Origin: Bacteroidia bacterium
GTDB lineage: Bacteria > Bacteroidota > Bacteroidia > Bacteroidales > F082
Assembly: GCA_021287165.1 (NCBI GenBank)
Contig: JAJTAY010000033.1
Span: forward strand, 150,287-214,286
Reading direction: 5' to 3'
Length of the DNA stretch: 64,000 bases
Position 1 is the first letter of the stretch; each line of letters opens with the position of its first letter. Positions 36,602 to 45,523 of this stretch are shown here, in pieces. The position numbers and the translations under genes were made by a program. Under the pieces are notes generated by a model. The model had not been told where the DNA came from, searched no databases, and saw only the letters and a program-made list of their open reading frames with translations.

Positions 36602-37393
36602 TCAATTGTTTACCACGAATATCTTTTTCAGAATCCTTTCCTTTTCAGTGGTAAAAGCTACAAAAAAGATGCCGTTTGGCAAGGCTGACGAAGAAATATT
36701 TAAGCTGTGATTTCCCGCCTCAAGACGTTTCGTTGGAAGCAACTGATCGATCTTTCTGCCACTAATGTCCAGCAGGTCGATGGATACTGCAGAGGCCTGT
36801 TTCAGTGAAAAACGAATGGCGGATTGCCCATTTACAGGATTCGGGAAAATGCTCAGTTCATCGTCCTTCTGTCGGGGGTCGAGGCCAACCAATGCTCCTC
36901 CGGCCAATATTACGGCATCAATGATGTTGTCGGTGGTTGGAGGCCAGATATAAGGATTGGAAATCGATTTGTCGGGCTTGATAACGATTACCGTCGGGTA
37001 GGCTGAGAGCTGAAAAAGGTGAAAGGCCGCATTGCCTCCGCCGTCGAGGCCGCTGGCTGTTGGAAATGTGAGGTTGAAAACTGAATCGAAAAAGATGACA
37101 TCAGGGTTGGTTCCGTTGTAGTTGATCCCCATGAAAAATACATTGCCAAGGTTGCGCCCAAAGGCCTCAAAAGCTCCCTGAAAATGAGGAGCATAGAGTT
37201 GACAGGGGCCACAGGAAACAGAAAAAAAGTCGAGCACCACAATTTTACCCTGGTCGAGCAGCGGATAAAGCTCAACTACCGTGCCATCAATGGTTTTAAC
37301 ATTAAAGTTGGGTGCAACGGTTAATGGAGTCTGGGCTTTTGCGTATTGTGCGAAGACTGAGAATAGGAACAGTAAAGGTAATAGTCTTTTCAT
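36602..37393 (-). CDS. Secreted TlpA-like thioredoxin with T9SS sorting domain
   Basis: 263 residues. Signal peptide (LLFLFSVFAQYAKAQ). Residues about 22-175 form an AhpC/TlpA-type thioredoxin fold with active site SCGPC and the cis-Pro loop SAYPTV. Residues about 180-263 are a type A T9SS C-terminal domain: IFPNPVNGQS, VSIDLLDISGRKI, LPNGIFFVAFTT and the Lys-rich end ILKKIFVVNN. It should therefore leave the cell through the type IX system and be attached to the surface or released, an unusual place for a thiol-disulfide enzyme. Followed after 2 bp by the small lipoprotein. Confidence 0.9.
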   Translation of the reverse strand: MKRLLPLLFLFSVFAQYAKAQTPLTVAPNFNVKTIDGTVVELYPLLDQGKIVVLDFFSVSCGPCQLYAPHFQGAFEAFGRNLGNVFFMGINYNGTNPDVIFFDSVFNLTFPTASGLDGGGNAAFHLFQLSAYPTVIVIKPDKSISNPYIWPPTTDNIIDAVILAGGALVGLDPRQKDDELSIFPNPVNGQSAIRFSLKQASAVSIDLLDISGRKIDQLLPTKRLEAGNHSLNISSSALPNGIFFVAFTTEKERILKKIFVVNN

Positions 37394-37497
37394 GCCTGAT
37401 CAGGATGGTAAATATCTACAAATATATATGTATTCGTTGAAGTCCGTCAAGCCGGCCCAATGACAGCTGTTAAGCACTATCAAATAAACACTGATAA

Positions 37498-38334
37498 TCA
37501 GCGAATAAGATCAAATACCCTGGAAGCGAGCCGGCTTGCACCGATGCGGAAAAGCTTGGGATTGAGCCATTGCTCGCCAAGAATACCTTTTACAAGCTTG
37601 TAATAAATTAGCGCCGTTTCGGGCTCAGCTATGCCTCCTGCAGGTTTAAACCCAACTTTTCGGCCGGTCAGCTGGTGATACTCGCCGATTGTTTCGAGCA
37701 TCACCACGGCAGCTTCGGGTGTGGCTGCGGGCTGAACCTTTCCGGTTGATGTTTTCAGAAAATCAGCTCCGGCAAGCAATGCCATTTCCGAGGCTTTTCG
37801 GATGATTTCAGGCTTTGCCAGCTCACCGGTCTCGAGAATAACCTTTAGATGCGCTTTTCCGCATGCCGCCTTCACCGCTTTAACCTCCTCAAAGATTGCA
37901 TCATGATCGCCTGCGAGCATCAGCCCTCGCGAAATAACCATGTCAATTTCGTCGGCACCCTGTTCAGCTGCCCACGAGGTTTCGGCCAGCTTGAGGTGTA
38001 AGGGTAATTGACCTGAAGGAAATGAACACGAAACGGTGGCTACCTGTATACCAGTGTTTTTCAGCAAACTAATTCCAAGCGCCACAAACGGCATATACAC
38101 ACAGATTGCTGCAACACTTACATTCTTTCCTGAGCGGGCAAAATCAAGTGCCTGATTGCAAAGCAACCGGATGCGTTCGTCATTGTCGGTGGCCTCGAGG
38201 GTAGTCAGGTCGATACAGGAAAATATGGTTTTCCAGGCTTGGGCTAATTCCTCGTCAGTGAGCGAAATTCCTGTTAACTGCCCAATGCGCGCCGACAAGG
38301 TCTCCGTAGTTTGATGATACGCTGAAAATTTCAT
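37498..38334 (-). CDS. deoC: Deoxyribose-phosphate aldolase
   Basis: 278 residues from the ATG at 38334; an upstream in-frame start is excluded because the promoter lies between. Cleaves 2-deoxyribose 5-phosphate to glyceraldehyde 3-phosphate and acetaldehyde in deoxynucleoside breakdown. Schiff-base Lys in FLKTSTGK, second Lys in KVILETGEL and KPAGGI; the phosphate-binding end GASRLA is present. Longer than E. coli DeoC (259) at the N-terminus. It has a clear promoter and a striking palindrome cluster just upstream. No other deo gene is adjacent. Confidence 0.93.
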   Translation of the reverse strand: MKFSAYHQTTETLSARIGQLTGISLTDEELAQAWKTIFSCIDLTTLEATDNDERIRLLCNQALDFARSGKNVSVAAICVYMPFVALGISLLKNTGIQVATVSCSFPSGQLPLHLKLAETSWAAEQGADEIDMVISRGLMLAGDHDAIFEEVKAVKAACGKAHLKVILETGELAKPEIIRKASEMALLAGADFLKTSTGKVQPAATPEAAVVMLETIGEYHQLTGRKVGFKPAGGIAEPETALIYYKLVKGILGEQWLNPKLFRIGASRLASRVFDLIR

Positions 38335-38349
38335 TTTTTCGGTTTTGTG

Positions 38350-38379
38350 CAAAATTACGCTTTTCGTCGGGCCGCCCAA
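38350..38379 (-). promoter_or_regulatory. Consensus Bacteroidetes promoter of deoC
   Basis: Minus strand: TTG (38379-38377), 19-bp spacer, TAATTTTG (38357-38350). The deoC ATG follows 15 bp later. Confidence 0.75.
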
Positions 38380-38388
38380 GGCCTCCGG

Positions 38389-38439
38389 TTATCCGGAAAC
38401 GTAGATGATATTTAAAAACGGATATCCGTTTTCGGATAA
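38389..38439. promoter_or_regulatory. Nested inverted repeats upstream of deoC, probable operator
   Basis: AAAACGGATATCCGTTTT (38415-38432) is a perfect 18-bp palindrome. TTATCCGGAAACG (38389-38401) is an inverted match, 12 of 13, to CGTTTTCGGATAA (38427-38439). Both lie within 60 bp upstream of the deoC -33 element and 140 bp upstream of the divergent small-protein operon. The spacing looks like a two-site operator for a dimeric regulator, not a terminator, since no T run follows. Confidence 0.6.
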
Positions 38440-38522
38440 ATCAGAATTTGCCTAATGATTTGTAAAGCGCTTTAAAATATTATTTATTTGATATATAGTT
38501 GGTTAGAATACCGCCGACTCAT

Positions 38523-38548
38523 TCACCTGTGATTCGGCACAGGTTTTG
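38523..38548 (+). promoter_or_regulatory. Hairpin in the leader of the small-protein operon
   Basis: ACCTGTG and CACAGGT form a perfect 7-bp stem with loop ATTCGG, followed by TTTTG, 30 bp before the zinc-ribbon gene. TTCACC just before it can also pair with GGTGAA at about 38559-38564, giving an alternative fold. It may be an attenuator or an RNA stability element. Confidence 0.4.
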
Positions 38549-38577
38549 CCTTAAAAGGGGTGAAAATACTCACAACA

Positions 38578-38724
38578 ATGTTTGGACTCAGCATAGCGAA
38601 AAAGCAGACACGCAATCACAAGTACTACAAATGCACACGTTGTGGCTACATTTCCATTGTCAGGAACACCGAGTGTCCGATTTGCGTAAAGGACGGTTTT
38701 AACCTAAAAATGAGAGAAGTATGA
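38578..38724 (+). CDS. 48-residue zinc-ribbon protein
   Basis: Small gene of 48 codons. The product begins MFGLSIAKKQTRNHKYYKC and carries two Cys knuckles, CTRCGY and CPIC, spaced about 10 residues apart, a compact rubredoxin-like zinc ribbon (four Cys in total). The lysine-rich N-terminus could touch nucleic acid. Its TGA stop overlaps the ATG of the next gene (ATGA), a strong sign that both frames are translated. I do not recognise a named family. Confidence 0.7.
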   Translation: MFGLSIAKKQTRNHKYYKCTRCGYISIVRNTECPICVKDGFNLKMREV

Positions 38725-38912
38725 GCATGCAGATCAATGAGGTTTATACCCTTCAGCAGATTCAGTCGCAGGGATTGACGGAGCATCCGGCCCGTGAGAT
38801 TAACGCCAAAGTTTATCTGAACGGCGAAAAAGTTTATTTCTTCGAACTTATTGACAACCAGCAAGCATATCGTTTGTATTCTATAATCAACAAACGGTCT
38901 TTTTTTCTTTAA
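38721..38912 (+). CDS. 63-residue protein of unknown function
   Basis: 63 residues starting at the ATG that overlaps the stop of the zinc-ribbon gene. Acidic to neutral, beta-strand-rich pattern (INAKVYLNGEKVYFFELIDNQQAYRLYSI), no signal peptide. No family recognised. The ATGA overlap with the zinc-ribbon gene suggests the two products are made in equal amounts and may work together. A shared bidirectional terminator follows. Confidence 0.6.
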   Translation: MSMQINEVYTLQQIQSQGLTEHPAREINAKVYLNGEKVYFFELIDNQQAYRLYSIINKRSFFL

Positions 38913-38977
38913 TCCTTTTCCTCGATGCTCCCTACAGCCCAGGGAGCTGATTTTTGTGCAAGCAGCCCGCTAACCAG

Positions 38978-39016
38978 AAAAAACCCCAAGGCTCCCGCCA
39001 CGGGGTTTTTCTTTTT
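38978..39016. terminator. Bidirectional terminator between the small-protein operon and malQ
   Basis: AAAAACCCC pairs with GGGGTTTTT around a 14-nt loop, with T runs in both directions. It separates two convergent transcription units. Confidence 0.88.
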
Positions 39017-39041
39017 ACATTGCCAAACAACAGATTAACAA

Positions 39042-41753
39042 TCAATAAGCAGCATCTCTTCCGGCCAAATGCACCATATTGCGTATCATCCGGTTGAACT
39101 CGTCAGCCTCGATCAGCTCTTCCAATGAAATAATCATGCGGTATTGCCATTTATTTTCAGGGTCGCTGGGCACATTGATGCGCTCTTTGTCGGTTTGATC
39201 CCATCGCAGGCTGCCATCCACTGCTATCAGATCCTGTATAGGGAAAATGGTCCACATGGCTGGCGAATGAAGATGTTGCCTGATAATTTCCTGACAAACC
39301 CAGGGTTCGGCAAAATAGGGTGCGATATCGTTATGACCCAGAATGTGTTTGTAGAATCGCTCGGTGCGGGCACGGTCTTCCTCCCACCATCCCCTGATGG
39401 TCGACATATCGTGTGTCGATGTGGTGCAAACACTCAGGTAGGGAGCATCGGCGGGATGACCGAACTCGATACGCGGGTTTTTGGGCATACGCTGTATCTC
39501 AAGACTCAGTATGTTTAGCGTCCGCATCACTTCAGGCACATTGTCGGGAACCATGCCGAGGTCCTCGCCGCAAACCAGCATATTGCTGGCCGAAACAATG
39601 GCTGGCAGTTTTGCCAGCGCATGCTGTTTCCAGAACTCCTCGTGACGACGATAGAAATAGTGAATATACAATTCGTTGATTATCGATCGCTTATAGTCTT
39701 CAAGGTCGCGATAGCTGTAGGTAAAATGAAGTACTATACGGGGGTGATAGGCCGGATATTCGCTATAGGGGTCTTTGATAAACAGCACCTCGTTGAGCAG
39801 GCTCATAAGGCCATCGCGAATGATGATATCTTTGGCGCTTACCCCCGAAGTGATGCCATCGGGCGTAAAGTGGTCGTAGATTTTTCGTTGTGTGTCGAAT
39901 TCGGGTTTGATGGTAAAATGATCAAACTCGGTTTCGATGAGGTATTTTCGGCGGACCTCGTCGGCGTATTCGCCAAAGAAATCATGCAGTAAATAGCTTC
40001 TTATATAGGGCTTTGTAAAGCGGTCATAGTCGAACCAAAGACCCCAGTCTTCAATTTCGGAAGGCGTCATAGGCAGGCCGGGTTTGAAATAACCCAACAA
40101 ACCATGCAGCGATTCTTTTGGTATCTCCCAAATGCGGAAAAAGCCAAGAATGTGGTCGATGCGGTAAGCGTCGAAATATTTCTCCATCATGCCGAGGCGC
40201 TTTTTCCACCAGGCAAAACCGTCGGCAGCCATTACATCCCAGTTATAGGTGGGAAATCCCCAGTTCTGGCCCATGACCGCAAAATCGTCGGGCGGAGCAC
40301 CGGCCTGCCCGTCGAGGTTGAACAAATGCGGCTCGGTCCACGCCTCTATACTATTGGGGCTTATGCCAATGGGGATATCTCCCTTCAATGCCACGCCCTT
40401 CGAATGCGCGTATTCGACCACTTCGCGCAATTGCTTGTCGAGGTAGTACTGCTGATAATAATGAACAGCAATGTGCTCGTGGAAATCCTGAGCCGGGTCG
40501 GTGAGCTGGTCGATGAGCTCCGGATTGTAGGTAGCATATTCCTCCCATTGACGGAAGTCGCTGGTTTTGAATCGGTCGCGAAGGTAACAGAAGGCCGCAT
40601 AGGGTTTAAGCCACTCCTTGTTTGCTTCGAAAAACTGCTGATAGCTTTCAAGTTTTGAGACCTCAGGCCAGTTTTGATCGAAAATAAGCTTGAAATAGCG
40701 CGCTTTGCTGCGGTTCACCCCAACATAATCCACATGTGGCCTGGCGTTAAGCTCCTGACGGGCTTTTTCAAATTCTTCCATAAGAGCAGCATCCTTGAGC
40801 GCACCCAGCCCGGGAAGGTGGAGGTACATGGGATGCAGGGCCATTACGGTGATGGACTTGTAGGGATAGCTATCGAGCCATGAGTGTGTGGCCACCGTTT
40901 CGTTGATGGGCAACACCTGAATCATCTTGAGTCCGGTAAGCGTGCACCAGTCGACAAGTTTCCTGATATCGTTGAACTCGCCGACGCCAAAACTTTCGTT
41001 TGTGCGGAGCGAAAACACCGGCACTGCAACGCCAGCGCCTTTGAAATTGCCCACTGGATAACGAAACTTTTCATCATTCACAATGAAAACTGAATCCTCA
41101 ACCGGAGGCACAAATGGCATGAGCAGGCGATTTTCGCCTTCTTCCCAGGTAGCAATATTATGATTGTCGAGCTTTACAATGACATATTTATAATTTATCG
41201 GCTGGTTGAATTCATTGGCACTGAGCTCAATCTCCCATTTCGGATAATTGTGATTCGACATCAACCGAGGCCTGGTCCAGCTACCCAGCGATGAAACACT
41301 GCCAATAACAGCCATGCCGTAGCCCGGACCAACACGTGGAGCTGAAAGCGTTAGGCGAACAACAGGGCCCGATTCAGGCACCGATTCCTGTTTAATGCTG
41401 CTTTCCGGTTTCATGATTACCTCGGTGAAAACCTTGGTAAACAGCACCCTTTCGGGATCGATCACGGGATGCCAGTAGTCGCGGATGGTGATGGCCGAAT
41501 AGCTGGAAGTGAGCAGCGAGCGGTTTTCTCCGCCCTCCCACTGCATAATGCCTGTGGCCTCACGCAGTAAATATTTGTATTCCAGATATTTGCCCTCGGG
41601 AAGCTCCAACTCGCCACTCCACAGGTCGTTGCCCAGATAGGCAAGTTCGATGGCGCTGGCGATATCCCATGAACCGAGTTCAGGTTCAGATCCGCAGAGG
41701 CATATTGTTTGCCCCCACTGGCTCTGGAATTGTATGGTGAATTGCACTTTCAT
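39042..41753 (-). CDS. malQ: 4-alpha-glucanotransferase (amylomaltase) with two starch-binding domains
   Basis: 903 residues from the ATG at 41753; 39 more codons are open upstream but lack any family match. Transfers alpha-1,4-glucan chains during maltodextrin or glycogen use; cytosolic. Two N-terminal CBM20-type domains at about residues 1-100 and 125-230 (each with LGSW and the YKY pattern) precede a GH77 catalytic part. Catalytic residues are in YRIDHILGFFR (nucleophile Asp), CGEDLGMVP (acid/base Glu) and STHDMST (Asp). CBM20-GH77 is the plant DPE2-like layout, which is common in Bacteroidetes. No other glycogen gene lies near. Confidence 0.92.
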   Translation of the reverse strand: MKVQFTIQFQSQWGQTICLCGSEPELGSWDIASAIELAYLGNDLWSGELELPEGKYLEYKYLLREATGIMQWEGGENRSLLTSSYSAITIRDYWHPVIDPERVLFTKVFTEVIMKPESSIKQESVPESGPVVRLTLSAPRVGPGYGMAVIGSVSSLGSWTRPRLMSNHNYPKWEIELSANEFNQPINYKYVIVKLDNHNIATWEEGENRLLMPFVPPVEDSVFIVNDEKFRYPVGNFKGAGVAVPVFSLRTNESFGVGEFNDIRKLVDWCTLTGLKMIQVLPINETVATHSWLDSYPYKSITVMALHPMYLHLPGLGALKDAALMEEFEKARQELNARPHVDYVGVNRSKARYFKLIFDQNWPEVSKLESYQQFFEANKEWLKPYAAFCYLRDRFKTSDFRQWEEYATYNPELIDQLTDPAQDFHEHIAVHYYQQYYLDKQLREVVEYAHSKGVALKGDIPIGISPNSIEAWTEPHLFNLDGQAGAPPDDFAVMGQNWGFPTYNWDVMAADGFAWWKKRLGMMEKYFDAYRIDHILGFFRIWEIPKESLHGLLGYFKPGLPMTPSEIEDWGLWFDYDRFTKPYIRSYLLHDFFGEYADEVRRKYLIETEFDHFTIKPEFDTQRKIYDHFTPDGITSGVSAKDIIIRDGLMSLLNEVLFIKDPYSEYPAYHPRIVLHFTYSYRDLEDYKRSIINELYIHYFYRRHEEFWKQHALAKLPAIVSASNMLVCGEDLGMVPDNVPEVMRTLNILSLEIQRMPKNPRIEFGHPADAPYLSVCTTSTHDMSTIRGWWEEDRARTERFYKHILGHNDIAPYFAEPWVCQEIIRQHLHSPAMWTIFPIQDLIAVDGSLRWDQTDKERINVPSDPENKWQYRMIISLEELIEADEFNRMIRNMVHLAGRDAAY

Positions 41754-41886
41754 CGGAAAGGTATTTGATTGCTTTGCATAACGAATGCATAAAGTTCGTA
41801 AAAAATGGGGCAAAACGCCAAATGCCTTTGTGCAAAGTTTTTCGATACAGAATCTGCATCGATTGCACAATTCTCGGGCTAATACG

Positions 41887-44388
41887 CTATTCCTGGAAGT
41901 AGATTCGCTTTACCCTTCGGGAGATTCGGGTAAGAATTTCGTAAGGTATAGTACCGGCGTCGGTTGCCAGACCGGTTACCGGAAATTCGGCATTAAAAAC
42001 GATGACCTCATCGCCTTCGGCTGCCTGATGTCCTGTCAGGTCGATCATACACATATCCATGCACACATCGCCGATGATTGGTGCTTCTTTGCCCTTGACG
42101 TACAGCCTTCCCCTTCCATTGGAAAGTGTGCGCGGAAGTCCATCGGCATAACCTATCGGGACTACTCCGATTATGCTATCCTGCGTGGTAAAGCTGCTAC
42201 GGTTGTAACCAATGCTTTCGCCGGCAGGCACCTGCCGGATTTGTGAAAGGACTGAGCGGAGGGAAATCACATTGATGAGCGGTTCGGGATTGGTTTTGCT
42301 CACCGGTATCCCATAAACACCTATTCCGAGACGCACCATTTCGTAGTGTGCCTCGGGAAAACGGCTGATGCCCGCCGAATTAAGGATGTGCCTGTCGTAT
42401 TTATACGGCAAAATGCCCGAAAGCTGCGCATGAATGCTGTTAAAAGAGGCGATCTGGGAACGTGTAAACTCGTCGTGTTTTGGATCGTCGCTGGCCGATA
42501 GGTGCGAGAAGATCGACACCACTTTGATATTTGGGTGTCGGGCAAGTCTATTTCCAAGTGTCAGCACATCGTCGGGACTGAAGCCCAGCCGGTGCATCCC
42601 GGTGTCGAACTTGAGGTGAACGCGCACCACCCTTGCCGGTTGATCGAGCCTTGCAATGGCTTCTTCGAGCAACGTTAGTACCCTGAAACTGTAGATTTCC
42701 GGCTCGAGGTCGTAGAGCAAAAGGGCATCGAGGCTTAGTTCTTCGGGGCTCATCACCATGATGGGCATGGTGATGCCCGCTTTTCGAAGCTCAATACCCT
42801 CGTCGGCATAAGCCACTGCCAGATAATCGGCCTGATGAAACTGCAAGGCACCTGCTATCTCGTAACCACCACTACCATAGCCAAAGGCTTTGACCATGAG
42901 CATCACCTTAGTGCCGGGCTGAAGCAGCGAACGGTAGTAGTTCAGGTTGTGAATCAGATGGTTAAGGTTGATCTCCAACACTGTTTCGTGCAGCTTTTGC
43001 TGCAGCATGGCACTGATCTTCTCAAATCCGAAATATCGAGCTCCTTTAAGCAGAATTGTGGTATTGCGAAAACTGCTGATGGGATAGGAAGACAGAAACT
43101 CACTCGTCGAAAGGAAAAAATCCTTTTGAATGGCGAACTGGTGGCTTTGCCGGCTGATGGCAGGTCCAATCCCGATGAGATGATGTATTCCTTTGGCCTC
43201 GAGCAGCCTCGCAATGGAGCTGTAGAGCTCCGGCTCGCTCACGCCGCTTTGAAAAATGTCGGAAAGGATAAGGGTTTTGCGGCGATCCTGATTTTGCTGG
43301 TTCAGGAAATCGAGTGCAATGGCCAGCGATTGTACATCGCTGTTATAGCTATCGTTGATTATAGTGCACTGATTTATTCCGTCCTTGAGTTCGAGGCGCA
43401 TGGCCACGGGACTGAGATGCATCAGGCGTTGGGCGATAGTTTCTTCGTGATAACCCAACAGGAGCATCAAACTCCAACAGTGGATGCTGTTTTCGATGGA
43501 AGCCTCATCAGAAAAAGGAATGACGGCCTCCATAACTTTGTTCTGATAAACAGCGCTGATGCGCGTTTGCCGGCCATGTTTTTCAATGCCCTGGATGCGG
43601 AGGTCGGCCTGCTGGTGCCTGCTCCAGGTGAAAGTGTGGATGCTTTGCTGAAGTTTAGCCCTGATGATGGCCGTTTGCACCTCAGCATGATCGGAACAAT
43701 AAATCAGGGTTTCCACCTTGGTGAAAAGCTTAAGCTTCTCGCCGGCCTTTTGTTGATCATTGATATAGTTTTCGCTGTGCGCCGGCCCGATATTAGTGAA
43801 AATGCCAATGGTAGGCTGGATGATCTCCTGTAGGCGATCCATTTCGCCGGGTTCGGATATCCCTGCTTCAAAAACTGCCAGCTGATGGCCAGGATGCATT
43901 TGCCAGACGGACAAAGGCACACCGATTTGCGAATTATAGCTTTTTGGGCTCCGAACGATGGAATAATCATCTGCCAGCAGCTGATGAAGCCATTCTTTGA
44001 TCACTGTTTTCCCATTGCTGCCCGTAATGCCAATCACCGGGATATAAAAACGCTTCCGGTGAGCAATGGCGAGCATTTGCAAGGCTCTCAATGGATTCTC
44101 GGTGACGATGAAGGCCACGTCTGCCGGCATTTCGGGCACTTCTTCGTCCGGTAACCGGCTCACCACAAACGCTTTAACACCCTTGGCGATGAGTTCGGGG
44201 ATGTATTTGTGTCCGTCGTTACGCCTTGTTTTCAGGGCAAAGAAAAGCGTCCCCTCAGGTTGAATGATTAAGCGGCTATCAATGAGCAATTCATTGATAA
44301 ACAGCTCGTTGTCGTACTGTTGTACCAGGCGTCCTTTGACAATTGCGGCAATCTGGCTAAGGGAATATTGAAGCCGGTCGGCGACCAC
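41887..44388 (-). CDS. murF-alr: Fused MurF ligase and alanine racemase
   Basis: 833 residues, GTG start at 44388 two bases after the pdxA stop. Residues 1-455 are MurF (UDP-MurNAc-tripeptide:D-Ala-D-Ala ligase), with the ATP loop GITGSNGKT, the Mur ligase motif NIGPAHSENY and NDSYNSD. Residues about 465-833 are alanine racemase: PLP Lys in MVKAFGYGSGG, and the second catalytic base Tyr in ESIGYNR. One polypeptide thus makes D-Ala and adds D-Ala-D-Ala to the peptidoglycan precursor; D-Ala-D-Ala ligase itself (Ddl) is elsewhere. This fusion is a phylum marker. With the 2-bp gap to pdxA, a PLP pathway gene feeding a PLP enzyme is a neat coupling. Confidence 0.95.
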   Translation of the reverse strand: MVADRLQYSLSQIAAIVKGRLVQQYDNELFINELLIDSRLIIQPEGTLFFALKTRRNDGHKYIPELIAKGVKAFVVSRLPDEEVPEMPADVAFIVTENPLRALQMLAIAHRKRFYIPVIGITGSNGKTVIKEWLHQLLADDYSIVRSPKSYNSQIGVPLSVWQMHPGHQLAVFEAGISEPGEMDRLQEIIQPTIGIFTNIGPAHSENYINDQQKAGEKLKLFTKVETLIYCSDHAEVQTAIIRAKLQQSIHTFTWSRHQQADLRIQGIEKHGRQTRISAVYQNKVMEAVIPFSDEASIENSIHCWSLMLLLGYHEETIAQRLMHLSPVAMRLELKDGINQCTIINDSYNSDVQSLAIALDFLNQQNQDRRKTLILSDIFQSGVSEPELYSSIARLLEAKGIHHLIGIGPAISRQSHQFAIQKDFFLSTSEFLSSYPISSFRNTTILLKGARYFGFEKISAMLQQKLHETVLEINLNHLIHNLNYYRSLLQPGTKVMLMVKAFGYGSGGYEIAGALQFHQADYLAVAYADEGIELRKAGITMPIMVMSPEELSLDALLLYDLEPEIYSFRVLTLLEEAIARLDQPARVVRVHLKFDTGMHRLGFSPDDVLTLGNRLARHPNIKVVSIFSHLSASDDPKHDEFTRSQIASFNSIHAQLSGILPYKYDRHILNSAGISRFPEAHYEMVRLGIGVYGIPVSKTNPEPLINVISLRSVLSQIRQVPAGESIGYNRSSFTTQDSIIGVVPIGYADGLPRTLSNGRGRLYVKGKEAPIIGDVCMDMCMIDLTGHQAAEGDEVIVFNAEFPVTGLATDAGTIPYEILTRISRRVKRIYFQE

Positions 44389-44390
44389 GC

Positions 44391-45461
44391 TCAGATGCTG
44401 TATTTATCGGTATCGAGTTGTTTTTCTTCCAGTTGATGCTGCATACGCCTTTTGCGCTCAATGTCAATAGCCAGATAAAGCGCCTGCCTGAAAGAGTCTT
44501 CGTTCGAAAGGTTCTTCCCGACAATATCGTATGCCGTACCGTGAGCCGGCGAGGTTCGAACAACGGTCAAACCTGCTGTGTAGTTGACCCCTTCGCCGGC
44601 GGCAAGAGTCTTGAAAGGTATCAGTCCCTGATCGTGATACATGGCGAGCACGCCGTCGTACTTTTTCCATTCGCCGGCACCAAAAAAGCCGTCAGCCCCA
44701 TAAGGACCGTAAACGAGCAGCTCGTCTTTTTCGCGTGCTTCGTTTATGGCAGGGAGGATAATATCATTCTCTTCATTGCCTAGCAAACCGCCGTCGCCGG
44801 CATGTGGGTTCAGCCCGAGCACTGCTATACGCGGTCTGCGAATACCAAAATCCTTTATCAGACTGCTATTGAGTATATTAAGCTTTTTAACTATAGTCTC
44901 CTTGCTCAGCGTCGTGCTCACTTCGGCCACCGGAATATGACTGGTAACGAGTCCAACACGCAAATCGCGCCATACCATAAGCATAAGAGGCTCACCCTTA
45001 AAGTGTGAAGCCAAAAACTCGGTATGTCCCGGAAAACGGAAATGATCGGACTGAATGTTCTCTTTGTTGATGGGAGCTGTTACCACAACGTCAATCAAAC
45101 CCTTTTTCAGGTCTTCAACTGCCATTTCGAGCGCCATGAGTGCTACCTGACCTGCCTCGACCGACTGCACACCCATCTCGACCCGCAGCTCAGCCTCGGT
45201 GCAATTGATCAAGTTGACGCGTTTGGCATTGATTTGAGAGGCATCACGCACTGGATTAAAATTCAATTCGTTAAGGGCCAGGTTCTTGCGATAGAAGGCC
45301 GCTACCCTTGCATGACCGTATATAACAGGTGTAAAAAGTTCAGTGATACGCGGGTCGGCCAGCGATTTCAGCATTACTTCATAACCGACTCCATTAAAGT
45401 CGCCGTGTGTGATGCCTACCCTCAAAAGTTGCTCCGTTTCGCGTTGCAAATGGGTGTCCAT
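44391..45461 (-). CDS. pdxA: 4-hydroxythreonine-4-phosphate dehydrogenase
   Basis: 356 residues from the ATG at 45461 (22 codons more are open upstream). Oxidises 4-phosphohydroxythreonine in the DXP-dependent vitamin B6 pathway. Metal-binding His in PGHTEFLASHF, GLNPHAGDGG and AMYHDQGLIPFKTL. The N-terminal GDPAGIGPE motif of many PdxA proteins is changed to GDFNGVGYE, a variant I associate with Bacteroidetes. A TAACTTTG box (45489-45482, minus) lies 21 bp upstream of the start. Followed by murF-alr after 2 bp. Confidence 0.93.
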   Translation of the reverse strand: MDTHLQRETEQLLRVGITHGDFNGVGYEVMLKSLADPRITELFTPVIYGHARVAAFYRKNLALNELNFNPVRDASQINAKRVNLINCTEAELRVEMGVQSVEAGQVALMALEMAVEDLKKGLIDVVVTAPINKENIQSDHFRFPGHTEFLASHFKGEPLMLMVWRDLRVGLVTSHIPVAEVSTTLSKETIVKKLNILNSSLIKDFGIRRPRIAVLGLNPHAGDGGLLGNEENDIILPAINEAREKDELLVYGPYGADGFFGAGEWKKYDGVLAMYHDQGLIPFKTLAAGEGVNYTAGLTVVRTSPAHGTAYDIVGKNLSNEDSFRQALYLAIDIERKRRMQHQLEEKQLDTDKYSI

Positions 45462-45481
45462 GTGTTGCAATTTTAGGTGGA

Positions 45482-45489
45482 CAAAGTTA
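45482..45489 (-). promoter_or_regulatory. -7 box of the pdxA-murF-alr operon
   Basis: TAACTTTG on the minus strand, 20 bp before the pdxA ATG and inside the space after the preceding gene. No clear -33 TTG. Confidence 0.4.
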
Positions 45490-45523
45490 GCGCAATTTGG
45501 CAAGCCTGCTACAGGTTCCTGAA

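Noticed and set aside
38499..38702. A 67-codon open frame over the start of the small-protein operon
   Set aside because: It is out of frame with the zinc-ribbon gene, lacks a promoter context and begins inside the leader. The four-Cys frame with the ATGA overlap is far more convincing.
41754..41870. N-terminal extension of amylomaltase with many Cys (MCNRCRFCIEKLC)
   Set aside because: It looks like a metal site, but it lies before the CBM20 start, has no match and would occupy the upstream control region. It is most likely untranslated.
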